11,322 bases of DNA from an uncultured Bacilli bacterium (GTDB lineage: Bacteria > Bacillota_I > Bacilli_A > RF39 > UBA660). The notes below the pieces were generated by a model, which made no database searches, was not told the DNA's origin, and saw nothing but the letters and a program-made list of their open reading frames with translations. Below, piece after piece: positions 6,251 to 11,322 of this stretch. The number at the start of each line of letters is the position of its first letter. Within the stretch, counting starts at the first letter, position 1. A program made the translations under genes and the position numbers. The DNA lies in contig CANRPL010000046.1 of NCBI GenBank assembly GCA_947632495.1, positions 1-11,322 of the forward strand. Direction: 5' to 3'.

Positions 6251-7561
6251 ATGCAAAAAGTTCAACCAAGAATTTTATCAGGATTTATGGAATTGCTTCC
6301 ACCTGATCAAATTTTATTTAATCAAATGCGTGACACAATTAGAAGTGTCTATGAAAAGTTTGGCTTTCTACCTTTAGATACTCCGGTTATTGAGTATTCT
6401 GAAGTTTTATTAGCAAAAGCTGGTGGCGAAACCGAAAAACAAATATATCGTTTTAATAAAGGTGATAATGATTTATCGCTTCGTTTCGATTTAACGGTTC
6501 CATTAGCGCGCTATGTATCTGAACATAAGGAAGATATTGCTTTTCCATTTAAACGTTACCAAATTGGTAAAGTCTTTCGTGGTGAACGTCCTCAAAAGGG
6601 TCGTTTCCGTGAATTTTATCAATGTGATATTGACGTCGTTGGTAATGGTGAGTTATCACTTATCTATGATGCGGAAATGCCAGTTATTATCTATAATATA
6701 TTTAAGCAATTAGACTTTGGACCTTTTGTCATTAGAATTAATAATCGTAAAATTTTAAATGGTTTTTTTGCCTCTTTAAATTTAACAAATGAAGCGAGTG
6801 ACATTTTACGTGTCATCGATAAGATTGATAAAATAGGGCAGGAAGCTATAAGAAAAGAATTAAGTGAGATGGCATTAGATTCAGCTATTATTGATAAGAT
6901 ATTAACTTTTATTAATATTAAAGGTACTAATGATGAGATTTTAGTAGCATTAGAAAAAATGGGCGTCAAGGATGAAACATATCTTTTAGGTGTTGAAGAA
7001 TTAAAAGAGGTTATTAATCATCTTCGAACTTTCCAAATGCCTGAAGCTTGTTATCAAATTGATTTAACGATTGCTCGTGGACTTGATTATTATACAGGAA
7101 CAGTTTATGAAACTAATTTAAAGGACTATCCAGCTTTAGGTAGCATTTGTTCTGGTGGCCGTTATGATAATCTAACGGGATATTATACTGATGAGGTACT
7201 ACCGGGAATTGGCATTTCTATCGGTTTAACGCGACTATTTTCTCAATTAAAAGATCAAGAGATAATTAATTCTGAACGTAAATGCCTATTAGATGCTCTT
7301 ATTATTCCAATGGATGATAGTTGTGTAAATTATGCGATTGAGCTAGCTAGTTATTTGCGTCAAAATGATCATAAAACCGATATTTATTATGGTATGAAGA
7401 GTATCAAAGCGAAAATGAAATATGCTAATCGTCTTGCCGTACCATATGCCATTATCATTGGTACCGAAGAGGTTGCTAATCGGACTTTGACTTTAAAAAA
7501 CATGCAAACAGGAGATCAAGAAAGTGTCGATTTTGCTAATATAGTTGATAAAATAAGATAA
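6251..7561 (+). CDS. hisS: Histidyl-tRNA synthetase (archaeal/eukaryote/Bacteroidetes-like branch)
   Basis: The 436-residue class II synthetase charges tRNA-His. After a motif-1 region (~15-50) it has LRFDLTVPLARYV (77-89), motif 2 with FRGERPQKGRFREFYQCDID (109-128), an insertion domain (~165-260) opening with INNRKIL, the HisA signature ARGLDYYTG (275-283) with GSICSGGRYDNL (297-308), motif 3 GIGISIGLTRL (319-329), and a C-terminal anticodon-binding domain (~345-436). The LRxDLTVPxAR and QKGRxREFYQCD forms are those of archaeal, eukaryotic and Bacteroidetes-type HisRS; the common Firmicutes enzyme instead reads LRPEGT at the first position. All catalytic motifs look intact, so it should be the cell's working HisRS. 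It has its own promoter and a good Shine-Dalgarno, with no T-box leader, and is the first gene of a three-gene unit. Confidence 0.95.
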   Translation: MQKVQPRILSGFMELLPPDQILFNQMRDTIRSVYEKFGFLPLDTPVIEYSEVLLAKAGGETEKQIYRFNKGDNDLSLRFDLTVPLARYVSEHKEDIAFPFKRYQIGKVFRGERPQKGRFREFYQCDIDVVGNGELSLIYDAEMPVIIYNIFKQLDFGPFVIRINNRKILNGFFASLNLTNEASDILRVIDKIDKIGQEAIRKELSEMALDSAIIDKILTFINIKGTNDEILVALEKMGVKDETYLLGVEELKEVINHLRTFQMPEACYQIDLTIARGLDYYTGTVYETNLKDYPALGSICSGGRYDNLTGYYTDEVLPGIGISIGLTRLFSQLKDQEIINSERKCLLDALIIPMDDSCVNYAIELASYLRQNDHKTDIYYGMKSIKAKMKYANRLAVPYAIIIGTEEVANRTLTLKNMQTGDQESVDFANIVDKIR

Positions 7562-7576
7562 AACTATTTATCTTAT
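7553..7576 (+). other. 9-bp inverted repeat after hisS
   Basis: ATAAGATAA (7553-7561) and TTATCTTAT (7568-7576) are perfect complements with a 6-nt loop; the left arm includes the hisS stop. The stem is almost all A-T and no T-run follows, so it is at best a weak attenuator or a 3' stabilising hairpin, not a clear terminator. Confidence 0.4.
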
Positions 7577-7586
7577 CTACTATTTA

Positions 7587-7595
7587 TGATATAAA
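7587..7595 (+). promoter_or_regulatory. Possible weak extended -10 before the membrane protein gene
   Basis: TGATATAAA resembles an extended -10 (TGn plus TATAAA), but no convincing -35 lies 16-18 bp upstream. The predicted start near 7602 would fall on the ribosome binding site AGGAGG (7602-7607), giving a very short leader like that of hisS. Chance in AT-rich DNA is possible. Confidence 0.25.
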
Positions 7596-7615
7596 TAATT
7601 TAGGAGGATATTAAA

Positions 7616-8137
7616 ATGTATGTAAGTGGTGAAGAAACAGAAGAAGTTGTTGGTAAAAAACATACAATTAAAGATCGACGTAAAGCTGTTGGAACAGCCC
7701 TTTTACAAGTTGCTGACGTAACTTTAGCGGCTGGTGTTGTTTTAGCGTTACAAAAATTTTCCGGTTATTTTTCTTTTTCTACTTCTGGTGCTATTGCTGT
7801 AGGGCTTATTGCTTTTGCTGCTAAAAAAGGAATTAATAAAGCATGGCGCTTTGGTAAAAAACACCATATTCAGGCTCGCGAGAAAGGTGATAAAAAGTCC
7901 GCTCGTATTGTTAAAGCCTTGGAAGCAGCTGGTATTATTACTGCTGTAGCGCTTGTTGGATTAAATCCAGTATCTCTAGCAGCTGTTTTAGCTGGTTCGA
8001 TAGCGCTTTATAAACATAATCATCGTGTCTACAAGACCGGTAAAGGTAAAAAAGAGAAAAAGGCTAAAAAGCAAATTGAAGAAGTGCCTGATGATTTTGA
8101 AGTTATTGATGAAGAAGAGCATGGCTTTGTAAGATAG
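7616..8137 (+). CDS. Membrane protein of unknown function, four predicted helices
   Basis: I do not recognise this 173-residue protein. It has a hydrophilic N-terminus (1-24), hydrophobic segments at about 27-46, 55-70, 103-116 and 118-132, a very basic loop between the second and third (71-100, rich in K, R and H), a lysine-rich stretch (136-153) and an acidic end (155-169). The two halves look alike: each has AAG plus a hydrophobic run, a second small-residue helix, then a basic KxxxxxxRxxKxGK-like segment, suggesting duplication of a helical hairpin. There is no signal peptide. The basic segments predict a cytoplasmic loop and tail. AGGAGG lies 8 nt before the ATG. It lies between hisS and a small DUF1292-like gene, and its TAG stop is part of the next gene's Shine-Dalgarno, so these two are translationally linked. 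Confidence 0.8.
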   Translation: MYVSGEETEEVVGKKHTIKDRRKAVGTALLQVADVTLAAGVVLALQKFSGYFSFSTSGAIAVGLIAFAAKKGINKAWRFGKKHHIQAREKGDKKSARIVKALEAAGIITAVALVGLNPVSLAAVLAGSIALYKHNHRVYKTGKGKKEKKAKKQIEEVPDDFEVIDEEEHGFVR

Positions 8138-8146
8138 GAGGATAAA

Positions 8147-8386
8147 ATGATTGAACAAGGGGAAATTTTAACATTAGAAGATAACAAAGAATATGTAGTA
8201 GCGGCTTCAACGGTATTAGATGACATTAATTATGTCTATCTAATGGATAGCGCAGATTATAGTAATTTTATGTTCTGTGCTTTTGATGAAACGGATGGTT
8301 TATATGAAGTTGAAGATGCTGAACTTTTAGATAAGTTACTTCAAATATTCAATGAGCAACTTAATGGTGATCATAGTGACAAATAG
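8147..8386 (+). CDS. Small acidic DUF1292-like protein
   Basis: The 79-residue acidic protein has the pattern GEILTLEDNKEYVVAAS, a hydrophobic strand region VYLMD, FCAFDETDGLYEV and a C-terminal helix LLDKLLQIFNEQL. This resembles the small DUF1292 proteins (YrzB-like) common in Firmicutes; their function is unknown, and the match here is by pattern only. It has no membrane segment or signal peptide and should be cytoplasmic. The Shine-Dalgarno AGGAGG (8136-8141) overlaps the previous stop codon and is 5 nt from the ATG. It is the last gene of the hisS unit, closed by a terminator that begins in its stop codon. The short length is normal for this family. Confidence 0.72.
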   Translation: MIEQGEILTLEDNKEYVVAASTVLDDINYVYLMDSADYSNFMFCAFDETDGLYEVEDAELLDKLLQIFNEQLNGDHSDK

Positions 8387-8407
8387 AATCAATTTTGATT
8401 CTTTTTT
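8385..8407 (+). terminator. Rho-independent terminator of the hisS unit
   Basis: AGAATCA (8385-8391) pairs with TGATTCT (8396-8402) around a 4-nt loop, and T runs from 8402 to 8407. The first stem bases are the last two of the TAG stop. Confidence 0.8.
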
Positions 8408-8408
8408 C

Positions 8409-8437
8409 TTGCTATTGTTTTTAACCTGATGTAGAAT
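8409..8437 (+). promoter_or_regulatory. Promoter of aspS
   Basis: TTGCTA (8409-8414) and TAGAAT (8432-8437) are 17 bp apart, 4/6 and 5/6 to consensus. The element begins right after the preceding terminator. The predicted start near 8444 gives a 36-nt leader. Confidence 0.55.
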
Positions 8438-8469
8438 AATATTGTTAGATTAAATGTCAACAAGTTTAT

Positions 8470-8474
8470 GGAGG
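8470..8474 (+). promoter_or_regulatory. Ribosome binding site deciding the aspS start
   Basis: GGAGG lies 5 nt before ATG 8480. The in-frame ATG at 8468 overlaps this site and has no Shine-Dalgarno of its own, so the protein should begin MKKIENTS. Confidence 0.85.
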
Positions 8475-8479
8475 TAAAT

Positions 8480-10222
8480 ATGAAAAAAATAGAAAATACT
8501 AGTTTATCGATTAAAAATGTAGGTGAGACAGTTGAGCTATATGGTTTTGTTGGTAAGAAACGTAATTTAGGTGGCTTAATTTTCATTGATTTACGTGATC
8601 GTAGTGGTATTATTCAATTAGTTATTCGACCAGAAGATAGTTGCTATCAAACGGCCTCTGAACTACGTAATGAATATGTTATTAAAGTTATTGGTACAGT
8701 AAGTGAACGTGAAAGTAAGAATGATAAGATTCCAACTGGTGAGATTGAAGTCCTAGTTAGTGAGTTAACTCTTCTTAATACTGCCTTGGAAGTTCCTTTT
8801 GCGATTACTGATGAGACGACAGCTTTAGAAGATACAAGATTAAAATATCGTTATCTTGATTTACGTCGTAATAGTTTACAAAGTAATTTAAAGACACGTC
8901 ATAAAATAACGATGGCGGTTCGTGAATATATGGATAGTTTAGGCTTTCTAGAAGTTGAGACACCGGTTTTGTGTAAATCAACACCAGAAGGAGCACGTGA
9001 TTATTTAGTTCCTTCCCGTGTCAATGATGGAAAATTTTATGCCTTACCTCAATCTCCACAAATATTTAAACAATTATTAATGATTGGTGGCCTTGAAAAA
9101 TATTTTCAAATTGCTAAATGTTTCCGTGATGAAGATTTGCGTGCTGATCGTCAGCCTGAATTTACGCAGATTGATATTGAATCTAGTTATGTCGATGAAA
9201 ACGATATCATGACTATCGGTGAAGGACTAGTTGCCTATGTCTTCAAAAAGATTAAAAACATTGATGTAGAACTTCCTTTACGTCGCATGCCATATAAAGA
9301 AGCGATGCGCCTTTATGGTAGTGATAAGCCAGATTTAAGATTCGCTATGCCAATTGAAGATATTACTGATATTCTTCGTCATACAAGTATGTCATTTATT
9401 AAAGATGTCATTGATCAAGGTGGTATTGTTAACTGTTTAGTTGCGAAAGGCGCTGCTAGTAAATATTCCCGTAAAGAGCTTGATAAGCTTACTGATTATG
9501 TTAAAACATATCGTGCTAGTGGACTTGCTTTCCTAAAAATTGAAGACGAGATTACAGGTAGTATCGCTAAAGGATTGACAGAAGATGAGACTAACCTTTT
9601 AAAAGAACAATTAAAACTTGAAAAGGGTGATTTAGTTTTAATTGTTAATGGTGATTATAATACAGTTAAAGTAAGTTTAGGTGCTTTACGTTGTAAATTA
9701 GGCCGTGATTTAGATCTTATTAAGAAAGGTGATTATCAATTATTATGGGTTACTGACTTTCCAACTTTTGAATATAGTGAAGAAGAGGGAAGATATGTAT
9801 CTTGTCACCATCCTTTTACTGCTCCTAAAGATGAAGATGTTGATAAGTTAATTGATGATAAAGCTAATTGTTACTCAAAAGCATACGATATTGTTATTAA
9901 TGGATATGAAGCTGGTGGAGGAAGCATTAGAATTCATGACCAAGAGATTCAATCAAAAGTTTTTGAAGCTTTAGGTTTAAGCCCAGAAGAAGTAGAAGAA
10001 AAATTTGGTTTCTTTGTCAATGCCCTAAAATATGGTACTCCACCACATGGAGGTATTGCCTTTGGTCTTGACCGTTTAGTAATGCTTCTTACCGAAACAG
10101 ATAATATTCGTGATGTTATTGCTTTCCCTAAAACAGCATCAGCATCTTGTTTAATGTCAGAAGCACCAAATACCGTATCTGATGCTCAATTAAAAGAACT
10201 ACATATAAAACTAGACAAATAA
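8480..10222 (+). CDS. aspS: Aspartyl-tRNA synthetase, bacterial type
   Basis: The 580-residue class IIb synthetase charges tRNA-Asp. It has the N-terminal OB-fold anticodon-binding domain (~1-105, with GGLIFIDLRDRSGIIQLV), then the catalytic core: EDTRLKYRYLDLRR (117-130), FLEVETPVL of motif 1 (156-164), PQSPQIFKQLLM (190-201), motif 2 FRDEDLRADRQPEFTQIDIE (215-234), the bacterial GAD insertion (~275-415) and motif 3 GGIAFGLDRLVMLL (524-537). It ends with FPKTASASCLM. Length is normal for the bacterial form. Residue 30 is Leu in the loop RNLGG; bacterial AspRSs that also charge tRNA-Asn often have His there, so this one is probably specific for tRNA-Asp (inference). Unlike in B. subtilis, where hisS and aspS are adjacent and co-transcribed, two small genes and a terminator separate them, and aspS has its own promoter. 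Confidence 0.97.
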   Translation: MKKIENTSLSIKNVGETVELYGFVGKKRNLGGLIFIDLRDRSGIIQLVIRPEDSCYQTASELRNEYVIKVIGTVSERESKNDKIPTGEIEVLVSELTLLNTALEVPFAITDETTALEDTRLKYRYLDLRRNSLQSNLKTRHKITMAVREYMDSLGFLEVETPVLCKSTPEGARDYLVPSRVNDGKFYALPQSPQIFKQLLMIGGLEKYFQIAKCFRDEDLRADRQPEFTQIDIESSYVDENDIMTIGEGLVAYVFKKIKNIDVELPLRRMPYKEAMRLYGSDKPDLRFAMPIEDITDILRHTSMSFIKDVIDQGGIVNCLVAKGAASKYSRKELDKLTDYVKTYRASGLAFLKIEDEITGSIAKGLTEDETNLLKEQLKLEKGDLVLIVNGDYNTVKVSLGALRCKLGRDLDLIKKGDYQLLWVTDFPTFEYSEEEGRYVSCHHPFTAPKDEDVDKLIDDKANCYSKAYDIVINGYEAGGGSIRIHDQEIQSKVFEALGLSPEEVEEKFGFFVNALKYGTPPHGGIAFGLDRLVMLLTETDNIRDVIAFPKTASASCLMSEAPNTVSDAQLKELHIKLDK

Positions 10223-10254
10223 ATAGTATGTTTAAGCAAAACATACTATTTTTT
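10222..10254 (+). terminator. Rho-independent terminator of aspS
   Basis: A 12-bp perfect stem (10222-10233 AATAGTATGTTT with 10239-10250) closes a 5-nt loop and runs into T to 10254. It begins on the last base of the aspS stop. Confidence 0.9.
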
Positions 10255-10265
10255 CTTGAATAAGT

Positions 10266-10293
10266 TTGAGATTTATGGTAAACTAACTATAGT
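10266..10293 (+). promoter_or_regulatory. Promoter of the proline-rich repeat protein gene
   Basis: TTGAGA (10266-10271) and TATAGT (10288-10293) are separated by 16 bp. Transcription would start near 10300, giving a leader of about 60 nt to ATG 10361. The leader holds two tiny reading frames but no recognised riboswitch. Confidence 0.5.
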
Positions 10294-10360
10294 GTAGAAG
10301 AATGGGGATTGGTTCTAGTATATGCCAATTGCTAAAAGATAAGTAGAAAGTAGGTTCAAA

Positions 10361-11322
10361 ATGAATCAGGAAGAAAAAATGGAAGAAGTAGATGCTAGTG
10401 AAGATAAGAAAAACGTCGACGAATTAACAGCTGATGATTATACTTTCGACTATAATAAATTATATAATGTTGAAACTCCACCTGAAGAAGAATTATATAA
10501 TCCGGTAGATCAACTTGCTAATGCTAATCCTGCTCTTGATACTGGAAATAATGAGACGGAAGAACTAACTAATCCAGCTTTGGCTGCGATGACGGAATTA
10601 GAACCTCAAATTAATCAAAGTCAAGTAGAGGTTAATCCTTTCCAAGCTCCACCTGAAGTAGTTGTTCCTGTTCCAGCTCCCGTTGTTCCTGTCGCATATG
10701 ATAATGAAGCTTCATCAGTATCGGTGTTAGATTCAAACGAATCATTTAATACGTTACAAATGGCTGTTCCACCACAATATGGTTCACAAAATGCAGCTCC
10801 TGTTAATCCAACAAATCCTGTACCAACACAAGTGGTAACTCCAACCGTATCAGAATTACCTAGTGATGGTCTTGTTAGTATGAATATTGTTGAACCTGAT
10901 GTTTTACCAGTTATTGGTTCAGAGGTTAATGTTAATCCAAGCAGTAGTTTTGGATTTAGTAGTGTTAACCCACCAACTATCCCAGAAGTACCAAGTACTC
11001 CAACTATAGACGCATCAAACTTTCCTGGTTATCAAACACCTAGTACTCCTGTAGTTGAATCAATAATGCCTGGAATACCAATATATGAGCAACCACAGGT
11101 ACCAAGTTTTGATGCACCAAGTACATCAACGTATGAGCAACCACAGATGCCAAGTTATGAAGTACCAAGTACACCAACATACGAACAACCACAGATGCCA
11201 AGTTATGAAGTACCAAGTACACCAACGTATGAGCAACCACAGATACCAAGTTATGAAGTACCAAGTACACCAACATACGAACAACCACAGATGCCAAGTT
11301 ATGAAGTACCAAGTACACCAAC
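10361..11322 (+). CDS. Acidic proline-rich repeat protein, 3' end outside window
   Basis: An open frame runs from ATG 10361 to the window end without a stop, giving at least 320 residues. I do not recognise it. Residues 1-80 are strongly acidic (EEKMEEVDASEDKK, PPEEELYNP); 90-240 are rich in Pro, Val, Asn and Ser (VVPVPAPVVPV, NPTNPVPTQVV); from 242 a 16-residue repeat YEQPQMPSYEVPSTPT runs to the edge. No signal peptide, lipobox, cysteine or membrane helix is visible, so the seen part is predicted to be cytoplasmic and disordered. A structured or membrane domain may follow outside. The weak Shine-Dalgarno (GTAGG) lies about 6 nt before the ATG, and a promoter follows the aspS terminator. The composition recalls the acidic proline-rich regions of Mycoplasma cytoskeletal and adhesion proteins, but that is a resemblance of composition only. 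Confidence 0.85.
   Translation, partial: MNQEEKMEEVDASEDKKNVDELTADDYTFDYNKLYNVETPPEEELYNPVDQLANANPALDTGNNETEELTNPALAAMTELEPQINQSQVEVNPFQAPPEVVVPVPAPVVPVAYDNEASSVSVLDSNESFNTLQMAVPPQYGSQNAAPVNPTNPVPTQVVTPTVSELPSDGLVSMNIVEPDVLPVIGSEVNVNPSSSFGFSSVNPPTIPEVPSTPTIDASNFPGYQTPSTPVVESIMPGIPIYEQPQVPSFDAPSTSTYEQPQMPSYEVPSTPTYEQPQMPSYEVPSTPTYEQPQIPSYEVPSTPTYEQPQMPSYEVPSTP
11084..11322 (+). repeat. Five 48-bp tandem repeats with 96-bp higher-order period
   Basis: Units begin at 11084, 11132, 11180, 11228 and 11276 (the last cut by the window end), each encoding 16 residues. The first is diverged (YEQPQVPSFDAPSTST). Units 2-5 are nearly identical. Units 2 and 4 begin TATGAG and end ACA; units 3 and 5 begin TACGAA, and unit 3 ends ACG. 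The real duplicated block is therefore a 96-bp pair. The only other difference seen among units 2-5 is ATG versus ATA in unit 4. Confidence 0.95.

Noticed and set aside
7553..7576. Hairpin after hisS as a full terminator
   Set aside because: The stem is A-T only and no T-run follows; the next gene has a strong Shine-Dalgarno 26 bases downstream and may be read through.
8468..8479. ATG 8468 as aspS start
   Set aside because: It overlaps the GGAGG that serves ATG 8480 and has no site of its own.
10302..10346. Short frames in the leader of the repeat protein gene (14 codons from 10302, 6 codons from 10322) as regulatory leader peptides
   Set aside because: They lack clear ribosome binding sites and characteristic codon runs, and no alternative hairpins or terminator were found in the leader.
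11040..11321. Minus-strand open frame across the tandem repeats
   Set aside because: It is the antisense image of the repeat: a monotonous hydrophobic pattern with no start signal, while the plus-strand frame has a promoter, a start and continuous coding sense from 10361.
11084..11322. CRISPR array suggested by regular 48-bp periodicity
   Set aside because: The units are contiguous with no unique spacers and encode a 16-residue protein repeat within a long frame.

Overview
The window is an AT-rich (about one-third GC by eye) stretch of bacterial chromosome that looks like a low-GC Gram-positive bacterium (Firmicutes, class Bacilli in the broad sense). The evidence is a fused SecDF, the (p)ppGpp synthetase/hydrolase rel followed directly by dtd, and hisS and aspS close behind, which is the core of the conserved Bacillus-type order secDF ... 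relA-dtd ... hisS-aspS. All complete genes read through with the standard code; every visible stop is TAA or TAG. Tight spacing and terminators that overlap stop codons suggest a small, compact genome such as those of uncultured gut Bacilli (RF39/Erysipelotrichales-like). That placement is an inference.

Layout: 1-1359 is the 3' part of secDF, closed by a terminator shared with the convergent gene 1369-2355. That gene is a lone ATP-grasp of the sugar-transfer (capsule/polysaccharide) type on the minus strand. Its promoter lies back to back with the rel promoter, and a perfect 8+8 bp palindrome covers its ribosome binding site and probable transcription start. Next comes the operon rel-dtd-AI-2E-family membrane protein (2484-6182), whose genes overlap by 1 and 8 bases and end in a terminator. 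A second unit has its own promoter: hisS, a four-segment membrane protein of unknown role, and a small DUF1292-like acidic protein (6251-8386, terminator). aspS (8480-10222) stands alone between its own promoter and terminator. The window ends inside a proline/glutamate-rich protein (10361 to beyond 11322) carrying a 16-residue tandem repeat.

Together the housekeeping genes cover protein export (SecDF), the stringent response (Rel), removal of D-amino acids from tRNA (Dtd) and charging of tRNA-His and tRNA-Asp. Rel senses uncharged tRNA on the ribosome, so its neighbourhood with two synthetases and Dtd is functionally coherent. The parts that stand out are the HisRS, whose motifs are of the archaeal/eukaryote/Bacteroidetes-like branch although it sits in the usual Firmicutes slot; the repeat protein, whose DNA shows a recent 96-bp duplication; and the palindromic control region of the ATP-grasp gene. 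No phage, IS element, CRISPR array, tRNA or rRNA gene was seen, and no gene-free stretch exceeds 140 bases.
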